Source of the DNA: Pogonophryne albipinna
Taxonomy: Eukaryota > Chordata > Actinopteri > Perciformes > Artedidraconidae
Assembly (NCBI GenBank): GCA_028583405.1
Contig: JAPTMU010000036.1
Span: 62,001-126,000 of the forward strand
DNA: 64,000 nucleotides
Direction of reading: 5' to 3'
The first letter of the stretch is position 1. Every line of letters begins with the position of its first letter. Under the pieces are notes generated by a model that was given only the letters and a program-made list of their open reading frames with translations, made no database searches and was not told the origin of the DNA. Positions 22,234 to 34,167 of the stretch are shown piece by piece. Both the position numbers and the translations under genes were made by a program.

Positions 22234-25200
22234 ACGACCAAATAGGTTGTTTGTTCAAGCGCTTAATACGACCTATAATCACGTTTTAAAGTTTACGACC
22301 TCTAGTGCTCCCGTTGATTGCAAACGTTATAGAGGGTCGTTTATTCACAAATAACCCTGACCATTGTAGGACAGTTTGGCCATTAAAATGCTTTTTGATT
22401 AGATTTCTAGCGAGAAGTGTATATTGTACTTTTAGAATCCACGTCCAGTGGATGTGTAGGATCTATAGTTTGATAGATATTACGAAGATCATTTGAGATT
22501 TCGCCAGGAGAAAGTGTATATGCGGCAGCTTCCATGTAAAGTTAGCGTCAACCCTCACGGGGTGAAAACAGTATTTCCGGTCTCGAAGTTTTCATAATAA
22601 AACCAATGATCAAATGATTTAACAGTGATATCTGCAGTACTCATCAGTTTATCCTTGTTTATTATACGACATTTATTGGTTTAAATTGTGTACAATGCTT
22701 TTGTGTTTTTCCCATAGGTTTTTCACTTTCGATTCTGAGAGACACATTTATTTTTTCAGAGGTTTTGATAGGCTAAAACATCGATTGTTTTAGCCGCAAT
22801 GCACGTCGGGATATGGTCTTTGTGTGATATGAAATCGGAAAACATAAAAAAAAAATGAAATAATACTTTATTCCGAGTGTTCTTGCTTTTCTCTTTGGAA
22901 GTCATCACAAAACGGCATTGTAATACACGGTTCAGCTGCATTAAATATTACACATCTGCCGTAGTTCTTTATTTATAGAGCCCGATGAGAAGACTTCATG
23001 ACGAACTGGAAGAAAGGCCGCCGAAACTGAATACGTGACGTGGATCATAAATATATTAGCAATTAAACAACATCTTCCATTTATTTTCCCACAATACGTC
23101 TCCTTGCAGTATCAACTGACTTTTATATTTGATCCAATTGGTAGATAGGCTGTATTTACACCATAACCATAAGGACAAACTCCATGTCTCCCTAGAAATC
23201 CTTCATGCTTGCCTTGCTGACTACCAGACGGCAGTCAAAGCAGCCAAAACACAGCAGATTTCTCTGTTAATCTCCAAAAACAGCCATAAACCTCAGGTTC
23301 TTTTTAATGTCCTTAACTCGATCATTAATCCCTGTGATGTTTCTCCAATTGTGCCATCGACTACTCTCTGTGATAAGTTTCTTACATTTTTTATTGAAAA
23401 AGTATCTGCTCTTAGGCTAGCCCATACTAGTGCTACCCCAGATCCTGCTCCCTTTCTGTGCCCTGCTGTCCTCTACCACTTTGAGCCTGTATCCCTCTCT
23501 TCTCTCTCGGATGTTGTCATGCACCTGCGGCCGACAAACTGCACCTCAGACAGCATTCCCTCTCGCCTTCTCAGAGACGTTTTCGAATCAGTTGGAGTAA
23601 GTATTTTATTACTTATAAACACCTCTTTTAGCTCAGGATGTGTCCCAGCTATCTTCAAACATGCCGTGGTCAAGCGAGCCACTACTTAAAAATAAAAATC
23701 TTGACCCCTCCATTCTCGCAAATGTTAGGCCCATTTCCCAGCTACCTTTTTTATCTAAAGCCCTGGAGCGAGTAGTCTATGTCCAGCTGCAGTCGTTCTT
23801 AACCACGCATGGCATCCATGAAAAGTTTCAGTCTGGCTTTAAACCCATGCATAGCACTGAAACAGCCAAACAGAGTTTTTAATGATCTGCTCCTAGCCGC
23901 CGACTCAGGTAGCCCAGCTGTCCTGGTGCTGTTAGACCTGACAGCTGCCTTTGACACTGTGGACCATAGCATCCTGTTGTCACGGCTTGAGCAGTCCGCA
24001 GGCATCACAGGCTCTGCCCTTGCATGGTTCAGGTCTTACCTGACAGACCGTAGCTTTTTAGTGCAGCTAGGTGCCTTCTCCTCTGCCAAAGCCCTTCTTA
24101 CCTGTGGGGTCCCCCAAGGCTCAATTCTGGGCCCCATCCTCTTTTTACTGTACATACTGCCCCTAGGTTCAATTCTCACGAAACACAATATTCCCTTCCA
24201 CTGCTACGTGGACGATGTACAGATCTATTTGCCTCTCAAAGCAAATGTCAACTCACTACAGAAGTTGATGGACTGCTTAACAGAGATAAAATCCTGGCTG
24301 AGCAAAAACTTCCTCAACCTCAATGAGAGCAAGACCGAGGTAATCTTTTTTGGACCCCAAACTCCAGCCTCTCCGGTTGATATTCTGGGCTCCCTAAGTA
24401 AAAACATCCTCCCCTCTGTCATGAACCTTGGAGTGACCTTCAATAGCACTTTTAAATTCGACAAGCAGGTCAGCACCGTAGTAAAATCCTGCTTTTTTAA
24501 AATAAGACTATTGGTCAAAACCAAGTCGTATTTATCTTTTAAAGACCTGGAAAGGGTTATTAACGCCTTTGTGACCTCAAGACTGGACTATTGTAACGCT
24601 CTGCATGTGGGTATGGACCAGGCATCAATTAAAGACCTGCAGCTAGTCCAAAACGCAGCTGCACGTCTCCTGACTGGCCACAAAAAGCGTGACCACATCA
24701 CCCCAATTCTGGCCTCACTACACTGGCTTCCAGTCCGGTTCAGAATTGATTTTAAAATCCTTTTATTTGTTTTTAAAGCACTAAATGGGTTGGCCCCGGC
24801 CTATATAGCTGAACTCCTCCAGCGCTACACCCCAGGCAGAGCCTTAAGATCTGCTGACCAGCTGCTGCTGGTAGTGCCTAAGACCAGGCTCAAAACCCGA
24901 GGGCACCGAGCCTTCGCAGCAGCTGGCCCCAGGCTCTGGAACACTCTTCCCCTCCATGTGAGGTCGGCCCAGACCCTAGGGGCTTTTAAATCCACACTGA
25001 AGACACTACTTCTCTCTGGCCTTCTAGTTAGAGTGGGGTCATGACTCCTGACTGTTCCATGTGTTGTTTTTTTATCTGTTGTGATTTATTGTCTTTTATT
25101 GTGATGTAATGTGTTTTTATGTGTTTAAATTACATGTACAGCACTTTGGCTTGACCAAAATCGTTTTTAAATGTGCTCTACAAATAAATTTGTATTTTAT

Positions 25201-26508
25201 TTGATTTGATAACGGTGCACAGCTGATAGGAAGGGACTTGTAGTTTTTAAAGATATTACTGATTTGCTTTGAATTAAAGAATGTAAATACTGAGTTGAGA
25301 GAATAGTCAGGGGTTTTGGGTGATGGGAGACACATCTATGGAATCAGAATTTCAATAGCTGATATTATTATATTTATTAGACCACTGGTTTTTTAACCCG
25401 CACCGCCTAGTGGTTGAAGCACGTTATTGAATTTTGTTGTTGAATGTTATATTTGATGAAAACATTTAAATATTAAGAGTAGCCTACATACTAAATAGGG
25501 GGAAAGTAGAAGGTCAATGATAGAAATATAGAATAGAAAATATCAAGAAGATACTGTAGTGATCTCCACAATAAAACAGTTTTGTGCAGGACGCCCTAAG
25601 ATATGAATAGGAGGATGTGCAAAACAGACAAACTAATAAGGCTTTATTTAAACATTAAAGAATACTTTAAGTCTTCCTAAGACGTCTGGTCTTCTTTTGA
25701 ATAAGAAAAAAAACATTGGGGGTATCAACAGATAAGTATTAAGTCTGACAAAGTACTTTTATTCTGGCACTTTTAAAACTACAGCCTAATCTTGTCGCAC
25801 TGCCACTCCAACATCCAATCACAGAGCTTGAGGACTAATCACGGGGTTTGTAAAGGAAAGCGGATGTTGTAGTCCCAAACGATAGGGGATTCTGGGTAGT
25901 GTAGTGTCTTCGGAAACTCTGTAGTGTCTAAACTCCGAAAAAACTATTTGTTTCTCCGAATCGAAGGTTAAAAACACAAAAGCATTGGACACAATTTAAA
26001 CCAATCAATATTGTGTAATTAACAAGGATAAACTGATGTTTTTTAGTGGATGAGTAATGCAGATATCACTGTGTAATCATTTGACACAGTGAGGGGAATA
26101 CTTCCGGTTTTATTATGAAAACTTCGAGACCGGAAATACTGTTTTCACCCCGTGAGGGTTGACGCTAACTTTACATGGACGCTGCCGCATATACACGTTC
26201 TCCTGGCGAGACCTCAAATCATCTTCGTAATATCTATCAAACTACAGATCCTACACATCCACTGGACACAGATTATAAAAGTACAATATACACTTCTCGC
26301 TAGAAATCTCATAAAAAAGCATTTTATTGGCCAAACTATTGCACAATTTAGGATTTTCCAGAGAGGGTTATTTGTGCATAAAAGAATCTCCGGAGCGTTT
26401 GCAATCAATGGGAGCATGTTGTTTCTTACACGACCACTAGAGGTGCTACACTTTAAAACGTGACTCTGGGTCGTAAAAAGCTGCTGAACAATCGACCTAT
26501 ATGGTCGT
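22234..26508. mobile_element. Mosaic DNA element, copy 2, with long inverted arms and a nested LINE
   Basis: The left arm (22234-22760) and right arm (25797-26508) are inverted relative to each other. ACGACCA is at the outer tips; CACGTTTTAAAG, GATTGCAAACG, CACAAATAACCCT, TTTGGCCA(A/T)TAAAATGC and the CACGGGGTGAAAACAG/CTGTTTTCACCCCGTG pair follow in mirrored order. No clear target duplication was found. The interior up to 23166 matches copy 1 (16560-16890), and 25213-25460 continues that match after a nested L2 LINE. No transposase was seen. Confidence 0.75.
23167..25210 (+). mobile_element. L2-clade LINE nested in the mosaic element, frame broken
   Basis: Comparison with copy 1 (CACCATAAAGTTGCACAGCTG at 16880) shows the insertion point after CACCATAA. 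Pieces in different frames cover the pre-RT region (23167-23689), NVRPISQLPFLSKALER and FQSGFKPMHSTETA (23690-23880), and the catalytic core to the C-terminus (23881-25044; LLDLTAAFDTVDHSIL, GVPQGSILGPILF, HCYVDDVQIYL, LKTRGHRAFAAAGPRLWN). The active site is YVDD rather than YADD. The 3' tail (TGTGCTCTACAAATAAATTTG) is L2-like. Two frame breaks near 23690 and 23880 inactivate it. Confidence 0.9.
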
Positions 26509-26650
26509 TTTTTATAGGAGGACAGGCTGGCCGAACCCTGACGTCCAAACCGTGACGGTAAGGGACGAATACGGATACCGTTACACCCCTAGTAGTAACT
26601 GATATGTTGAGCATGAGTTGAGGTGTGAAGTGTATAGCAACTGGTGTGTT
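26509..26650. other. Short spacer with a DNA-repeat-like end
   Basis: ACGGATACCGTTACACCCCT resembles the terminal string of a repeat family also suggested at 19880-19920. Nothing else was recognised. Confidence 0.3.
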
Positions 26651-26653
26651 TAA

Positions 26654-27200
26654 AGGCCCTGACACACCAAACTGACACCAAAGAACATGTCCCGACGGAA
26701 CACTGGAACACAACGCAAAGACTTCAGCCGACGGCCAAGTAGCACATACCCACTGCGCATGCGTGAGTGGCAATAACTCTCCTTACCAGCATGCGGCGGT
26801 ATGTATTCGTCATTCAAAAGAGGCAACCGGAAGACAGACTGCGTGATATTTACAAACAACAAATAGCGTGTGCGTTCCATTTTCACTCTCGTCCATCACA
26901 GACTGTTTCACAGACTGTTTCACATAGCGACTTATAATCGTATAATTCTTGCGTCCAGGTGAGATGAAAATGAAAAATAATCGTTTGTTTGCTTCCGTTT
27001 CGCTTCTCATGCACTGATTCGCTATGCTGAACAGCCAATCAGAGTGATTTATTTTGCGACAGCCTCCACTGCCGATTCGTGTCGGCACGGCCGAAAAGAC
27101 ACGACGGTGCAGGACACACCAATCTGAGTAGGGCGACAGGACGCTCATCGACGGCCAGACATCTATCGACGGCCGAAATCGGCTTGGTGTGTCAGGGCCT
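26654..27200. mobile_element. Harbinger-like MITE, 547 bp, TAA target duplication
   Basis: The termini are AGGCCCTGACACACCAA at left and TTGGTGTGTCAGGGCCT at right, an inverted 17-bp pair. TAA flanks it at 26651-26653 and 27201-27203. A 3-bp TWA duplication is the PIF/Harbinger habit. A TTAA reading would leave asymmetrical ends. No transposase. Confidence 0.85.
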
Positions 27201-27203
27201 TAA

Positions 27204-27861
27204 TGAACACAAAAGTTTTATAAACAAGAATGATTTTTTTTCTCCTAAGCTGGAACTAATAACTAGTTTACCATTTGAGAAGAGAGATCTCATAAACCGA
27301 GAAGTGACGTTTCAAGCTCAATTCGTAAATAATAAAAATACTTTCTTCACATTGACAACCTCTTGAGCCCGATTGCCCCCGCCGGCGGGGGCAGATGCAA
27401 CATCTTGCAAGAAACAGCGTCTCAAGGCTTCTTAACATTTAACAACCTAGTAATGATGCATACCCACTTAACGGGAAGAAACTTAGCTAACTGACGACAT
27501 TAACTATTTTGACCTAAACGGAACAGAAGTCTAACGCCAAGTGTCTGAATCACAACTTAGCGAAACATGCTAACGCATCATTAGCACATAACTCGGGACA
27601 AAGTCATATTATCTGCACAAACTACATATCATATGAAAGCTGAGATTCCACAGATTCCATTGGTAAAATGGAAAACTCACTGAACTAGCAGCCAGGAAAG
27701 AGCAAGAAGAAAACAACTTCTGTTTACAGAGCCAAGAGGATAATTTTGTCTTACCTTTGCTGTTTTGTGATCAAAAGTTGTGTTCAAGGGCATAAAAACG
27801 CTGATGAAGGTTAATCCAATGTCTCTGTGTCACTTTGAAATGATTACTGATAATCCATCAT
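27204..27861. other. Non-coding spacer between the MITE and the palindromic element
   Basis: No gene. A small CG hairpin (GCCCCCGCCGGCGGGGGC) lies at 27375-27392. The final CATCAT (27856-27861) is the target duplication of the next element. Confidence 0.5.
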
Positions 27862-28035
27862 AGTAGTTATAAGGATGCCGCTTTCGTCTCATTAGTATGC
27901 ATAAAAAAGTGACAGGTGACACGCCCCCGATTATGCAAATGAGCTAAGTCCCGCCTCCATTGTTCGAGACCCTTTGATGTGATTGGGTACAATCATGTTA
28001 ATGAGCTAAGTCCCGCCTCCCATTGTTCGAGATCT

Positions 28036-28445
28036 TTTGATGTGAGATAACAGGTAGGTGTGAAAAGCCCCCCAGGGTAGTGCTTTTGTTGTCTATTTCT
28101 TTGATGTGTTGATTAATGCAGTCTCTTTGAAGTTATGTTGTATGGCCCCTGTCCCCCCTTGTAGTCTAATTCTTTGATGTGAGATAAAAGGTAGGTGTGA
28201 AAAGCCCCCCAGGGTAGTGCCTTTGTTGTCTATTTCTTTGATGTGTTGATTAAGGTAGTCTCTTTGAAGTTATGTTGTCTGGCCCCTGTCCCCCCTTGTA
28301 GTCTAATTCTTTGATGTGAGATAATAGGTAGGTGTGAAAAGCCCCCCAGGGTAGTGCTTTTGTTGTCTATTTCTTTGATGTGTTGATTAATGCAGTCTCT
28401 TTGAAGTTACGCTGTCTGGTCCCCTCAGGGTTGTATAATCTAATT
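28036..28445. repeat. 137-bp tandem repeats in the left arm of the palindromic element
   Basis: TTTGATGTGAGATAA recurs at 28036, 28173 and 28310. Each unit has GAAAAGCCCCCCAGGGTAGT and TTGATGTGTTGATTAA. The mirrored array is at 35800-36235. Confidence 0.9.
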
Positions 28446-28959
28446 AGCCTGTGATGTTATCCCCTTTGAGGTGGTGTGTTATAAGCCTTTTGATGTTAAT
28501 CTAGGTGTGTCTTTTGAAGTTATGTGTGAGACTGTCTAACCCCCTCCCCGCCCAGGCCTCCCCCCCCCCCTTTCTCCACCCCCTTCCTTTAGGGACTGAG
28601 GCTATCAGATAGGGGGAATTAGATGAAAATAGAAATATACTCAAATTAAAAAGACAGTAATTTCCACTTACCAAGTCACCTTGCAAAAAAGAAAAATGGC
28701 CAAGAGACGCCTGTGACAACTTACCGCCATCCGTCCGGAGCGCCAGTCAAGAAACGAATGCCTCAGCGGGGCGGGAGACAGACGCCTACAGCCAGAGATC
28801 TTTGCATAAACTTATCTCGTGCCCTCTTTTTGGTCATGTGGAGCGCGTTCATGTGTGCTGGAGGAGGGGCTATGTGAGGAAGTGGCAGATTTTCGGTTGT
28901 GTACTTTCAAATTCTCGCTCACTGGAGCTGGTTTCTCCAAAATGAACGCACACGCACAC

Positions 28960-28961
28960 GC

Positions 28962-29014
<53 letters not shown>
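28960..29014. repeat. (CA)n microsatellite, left arm
   Basis: A run of about 25 CA units, preceded by three CACACG/CACG variants. Its mirror is the (TG)n at 35252-35308. Confidence 0.97.
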
Positions 29015-29018
<4 letters not shown>

Positions 29019-29359
29019 GGAGTTGGCTTTTGGTGTGGGGGTTAGAGATAAGCCTGGTATGTTAATCTATATGTTGATTAAGACACTCTCTGTGAGGTGA
29101 GAAGCGAGGGGTTGGAGTTAGTCTTTAAAAATAAATACGCTCAAAACTAAATAAAACAGCCATTAATTTTCACTCACTAAGACACCTAAAAACGTTATTG
29201 TCCTCTCTAGATTTGATTCAGGGTTTTGCTTTAAATTATTAGTGCTTGCTAAGGATGTTTTCTTTTCAAGTTTTTGTGAAACTGTTAACTACAAGGAAGT
29301 ATCTGTTTTTGCAAAGAAGGTATTCATATTCATTTAAAAAAGATCTTATTTAGGTTTTT

Positions 29360-30099
29360 GTGTACTACACTCCTTCTAATCCAGGGAGTTTAGGAGGTGT
29401 GGATAAACTCCATAGAGCTGTACAGAATGAAATGGGTAAACAAGTAAATGTAGAGAAAGTCAGAGAATATTTATCTGAGCAGGATGCATATACTTTGCAT
29501 AAGCTGGCTCGGGTGCATTTTGTAAGAAACAGAGTTTTCGTACTCAGACCGCTACAACAATTTCAAGCAGATCTTTGCGATATGCAGTCACTTTCCAAAT
29601 ATAATGATGGTTTTAATTATTTGTTAACAGTCGTAGATGTATTTTCGAACAAAAAGCCTATGCTCAGGCATTAAAGAAGAAGACGGGCATAGAGGTTACC
29701 AAGGCCTTTGATACAATTTTAACACACAGTCAGATGCCCAAAAAGATACAAACAGACGCAGGGAAAGAATTCTTTAACAACGTTTTTCAAACCTTATTGA
29801 AGAAACGAGGTATTGCACATTATGCAACAGCCAGTGATATGAAGGCATGTGTGGTAGAGAGATTTAACCGTACGCTGAAAACTAAAATGTGGCGGTATTT
29901 TACAGCTAAAAACACTCATAGATATATAGACGTCTTACCTGAACTAATTGAAAGTTACAATAATAGTTATCATCGAAGTATTAAAATGACACCAATGCAG
30001 GTGACCAAGGAAAATGCGGCTCAAGTGTTTCGGAACCTGTATACCCCCTCTGGCCTTCCTAAAAAAGCTGCTGCCAAAATGAACTTTAAGGGTATTTGA
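29360..30099 (+). pseudogene. Polinton-type integrase, left-arm copy, one frameshift
   Basis: The first frame (29360-29674) reads YYTPSNPGSLGGVDKL, then a basic helical region, then QADLCDMQSLSKYNDGFNYL and LTVVDVF. This is the retrovirus-like core as Polintons carry it, with the probable first catalytic Asp in QADLCDM. Reading continues in the next frame from about 29655 through KKTGIEVTKAFDTIL to QTDAGKEFFNNVF (second Asp, inside 29734-30099) and VVERFNRTLKTKMW (Glu), then NNSYHRSIKMTPMQVT. The shift is a single-base-type break at about 29645-29660. No chromodomain follows. The region 5' of YYTPS has stops, so the N-terminal zinc-binding part is missing. This arm keeps all three DDE residues. 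Confidence 0.85.
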
Positions 30100-30109
30100 T
30101 AAAAAAATA

Positions 30110-30785
30110 TGAGCAGAGTTATACATGGTAGTGGTCAGCTTTTAAACACAAAAGTGTATCTTTCGGTAACTTTCTGAGAGAATTTAAGCATAAATCTGTC
30201 AAATGTTCAAAACAGCCTTCACTGAAATAGCCTCAAAATCACAAACTGCCATTAAGAGTCAGAATCCTAACAAAATCTACTAAAACAAAGTACTTCATTA
30301 TCTACTTTTTCAGCTTTTAAAAAAGAAAAGTGTATCTTTCGGTAACTTTTTGAGAGAATTAAGCATAATTTTGTCAAATGGTCAAAACAGCCTCTGTTTT
30401 CAAGCCTCAAAATCACAAACTGCCATTAAGAGGCAGAATCCTAACGAAATCTACTGACACAGAGTACTTCATTATCTACTTTTTTCAGCTTTTATACACA
30501 AAAGTGTATCTTTCAGTAACTTTCTCAGAAAATGTAAACATAAATCTGTCAAATGTTCAAAACAGCCTTCACTGACATAGCCTCAAAATCACAAACTGTC
30601 ATTAAGAGTCAGATTCTTAACGAAATCTACTCAGAGTACTTCATGGTAGTGGTCAGCTTTTTTTACACAAAGTGTATCTTTCAGTAACTTTCTGAGAAAA
30701 TTAAGCATAAATCAGTCAAATGTTCAAAACAGCCTTCACTGAAATAGCCTCAAAATCACAAACTGCAACTTTTTAAACAGAGTCA
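30110..30785. repeat. Four 150-190 bp units, left arm (minus-like orientation)
   Basis: Each unit runs from CAGCTTT(T)AAA through GTGTATCTTTC(G/A)GTAACTTT, AAGCATAAAT, CAAATG(T/G)TCAAAACAGCC, CCTCAAAATCACAAACTG and TTAAGAG(T/G)CAGA. The same units occur in the other orientation at 30890-31610, 32690-33320 and 33495-34135. Confidence 0.9.
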
Positions 30786-30889
30786 GACATCGATGGACAT
30801 TATACTGGTGAAAAAGACACTCACTTTTGCAGAGGACTCAGCCTCCAACTCAACATAACAAGTCACACCCTCCTATGTTTTAAAAGCTG

Positions 30890-31615
30890 ACCACTACCAT
30901 GAGATTTCGTCAAGCATCTGACTCTTAATGGCAGTTTGTCATTTTGAGACTATTTCAGTGAAGACCGTTTTGAACATTTGACAGATTTATGCTTAATTCT
31001 CTCAAAAGGTTACCGAAAGATACACTTTTCTTTTTAAAAGCTGTCCACTACCATGAAAGTACTGGAGACTGCCCCTGTCTTGTCACATAGATTATACTAT
31101 CTGTGTCGTAGTAGAAAACTCTGTGCTGTAATTTCTCCAGTTCACTGTACAGTTTGTGATTTTGACGCTATTTCAGTGAAACAAGGCTGTTTTGAACATT
31201 TGACAGATTTATGCTTAAATTCTCTGAGAAAGTTACTGAGAGATACACTTTTGTGTATAAAAGCTGACCACTACCACGAAGTACTCTGTTTGAGTAGATT
31301 TTGTTAGGATTCTGACTCTTAATGGCAGTTTGTGATTTTGAGGCTATTTCAGTGAAGGCTGTTTTGAACATTTGACTGATTTATGCTTAATTTTCTCAGA
31401 AGGTTACTGAAAGATACACTTTGTGTATAAAAAGCTGACCACTACCATGAAGTACTCTGAGTAGCTTTCGTTAAGAATCTGACTCTTAATGACAGTTTGT
31501 GATTTTGAGGCTATGTCAGTGAAGGCTATTTTGAACATTTGACAGATTTATGTTTAAATTCTCTGAGAAAGTTACTGAAAGATACACTTTGTGTATAAAA
31601 GCTGAAAAGTAGGCG
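30890..31615. repeat. Four further units in the opposite orientation, core
   Basis: CTTAATGGCAGTTTG(T)GATTTTGAGG, TTTTGAACATTTGAC(A/T)GATT and GATACACTTT recur about every 170-190 bp. Together with 30110-30785 they form a local inverted repeat centred near 30830. Confidence 0.85.
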
Positions 31616-32515
31616 TTGTAGTTTTTTCATCTATCATTTCCAACCAAGCAGCAATAGGTCAAATTTAAGAATAAGTAATAGTTTGTCAAGATTTTGCAGA
31701 ACAAGTCAAAAGTATAGTTTGTCAGAAAATATGGAAAAGTCATTGTGTACAAAATAGTATGTTGAAAATCAAAAAGAAAAGAAACTCTATTCATTACAAA
31801 TTAATGAATATTTTACCCAGTTCTAAAGTTTTGCACCCCTTAAAGAAAACCCCATTCCTACCAAGTACTTCATATTATACCCTTTGTTATGTGTTGCGTA
31901 CATCAAGGTGTATCTTAAAGTATCTTGGTAGCAGAAAATAACTAAAATATGTAAGGTTATCAGTAAAGAAAAAACCTTGTTTAACTGTATAAGTGTTTTT
32001 ACAGCAATAAAAAAAACCCTGCCATTAAAAGAAAACCAAATTCCTTACAAAAGTACTTCATATTCTACCATGTGTTAAGTGTTGCATACGCCAAAGTGTG
32101 TCTAAAAGTATCTTATTAACATAAGAAAAGAGAAAAAAGTGTTGATGTTAACAAAAACTGGATTGTTCCACTGAAATAATATATAAATAATTTCAAAAAG
32201 TGCGTTTAAAAGAAAATGAATTCAGATAAAGTATTTTGTTAGAATATTAAGTCCAAGATGGTTACATTTTTTACCCCTTAAACCATTTGTATTATATTTT
32301 TGTTTTCCTAATAAAGACAGAGTCACTTGAATTAATTTTATCTCCATACCTTTTTTTATTTTTTACATTTTGTAACAATCTTTAAACATTTGTAGAGACC
32401 AAACACTGTGGTTAAAATGAGTGTCTTTATGACGTCTCTCACACAGTTGGTATTTTTCACAAGATTCATTTTTAAACACATCATCTTGATACAGAGATAA
32501 CACATTTTCGTAAGA
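31616..32515. other. AT-rich unique core of the palindromic element
   Basis: No coding frame above 60 codons and no domain. TTACAAA(A)GTACTTCATATT(A/C)TACC occurs twice (near 31858 and 32053), a small internal duplication. Confidence 0.5.
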
Positions 32516-34137
32516 CCTTTTACATAGGTAGAAAACACAATGCTTTTCTTTTAGGGGTCTTTAGTTTTAAATGATCTGGTGAGGAGGGTGTGACTTGTTA
32601 TGTTGAGTTGGAGGCTGAGTCCTCTGCAAAAGTGAGTGTCTTTTTCACCAGTATAATGTCCATCGATGTCTGACTCTGTTTAAAAAGTTGCAGTTTGTGA
32701 TTTTGAGGCTATTTCAGTGAAGGCTGTTTTGAACATTTGACTGATTTATGCTTAATTTTCTCAGAAAGTTACTGAAAGATACACTTTGTGTAAAAAAAGC
32801 TGACCACTACCATGAAGTACTCTGAGTAGATTTCGTTAAGAATCTGACTCTTAATGACAGTTTGTGATTTTGAGGCTATGTCAGTGAAGGCTGTTTTGAA
32901 CATTTGACGGATTTATGTTTAAATTCTCTGAGAAAGTTACTGAAAGATACACTTTTGTGTATAAAAGCTGAAAAAAGTAGATAATGAAGTACTCTGTGTC
33001 AGTAGATTTCGTTAGGATTCTGCCTCTTAATGGCAGTTTGTGATTTTGAGGCTTGAAAACAGAGGCTGTTTTGACCATTTGACAAAATTATGCTTAATTC
33101 TCTCAAAAAGTTACCGAAAGATACACTTTTCTTTTTTAAAAGCTGAAAAAGTAGATAATGAAGTACTTTGTTTTAGTAGATTTTGTTAGGATTCTGACTC
33201 TTAATGGCAGTTTGTGATTTTGAGGCTATTTCAGTGAAGGCTGTTTTGAACATTTGACAGATTTATGCTTAAATTCTCTCAGAAAGTTACCGAAAGATAC
33301 ACTTTTGTGTTTAAAAGCTGTTATGACCTTTTACATAGGTAGAAAACACAATGCTTTTCTTTTAGGGGTCTTTAGTTTTAAATGATCTGGTGAGGAGGGT
33401 GTGACTTGTTATGTTGAGTTGGAGGCTGAGTCCTCTGCAAAAGTGAGTGTCTTTTTCACCAGTATAATGTCCATCGATGTCTGACTCTGTTTAAAAAGTT
33501 GCAGTTTGTGATTTTGAGGCTATTTCAGTGAAGGCTGTTTTGAACATTTGACTGATTTATGCTTAATTTTCTCAGAAAGTTACTGAAAGATACACTTTGT
33601 GTAAAAAAAGCTGACCACTACCATGAAGTACTCTGAGTAGATTTCGTTAAGAATCTGACTCTTAATGACAGTTTGTGATTTTGAGGCTATGTCAGTGAAG
33701 GCTGTTTTGAACATTTGACAGATTTATGTTTACATTTTCTGAGAAAGTTACTGAAAGATACACTTTTGTGTATAAAAGCTGAAAAAAGTAGATAATGAAG
33801 TACTCTGTGTCAGTAGATTTCGTTAGGATTCTGCCTCTTAATGGCAGTTTGTGATTTTGAGGCTTGAAAACAGAGGCTGTTTTGACCATTTGACAAAATT
33901 ATGCTTAATTCTCTCAAAAAGTTACCGAAAGATACACTTTTCTTTTTTAAAAGCTGAAAAAGTAGATAATGAAGTACTTTGTTTTAGTAGATTTTGTTAG
34001 GATTCTGACTCTTAATGGCAGTTTGTGATTTTGAGGCTATTTCAGTGAAGGCTGTTTTGAACATTTGACAGATTTATGCTTAAATTCTCTCAGAAAGTTA
34101 CCGAAAGATACACTTTTGTGTTTAAAAGCTGACCACT
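32514..34137. repeat. Direct duplication of an 812-bp block, right side of core
   Basis: GACCTTTTACATAGGTAGAAAA occurs at 32514 and 33326. The following 800 bp, including TCCTCTGCAAAAGTGAGTGT and four of the 150-190 bp units, are nearly the same in both. Only the second copy is the mirror of the left arm, so the duplication broke the symmetry after or while the arms formed. Confidence 0.85.
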
Positions 34138-34167
34138 ACCATGTATAACTCTGCTCATATTTTTTTA

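Noticed and set aside
26651..27203. piggyBac (TTAA) reading of the 547-bp MITE
   Set aside because: With TTAA the two ends would be unequal by one base; with TAA they are symmetrical, so Harbinger-like fits better.
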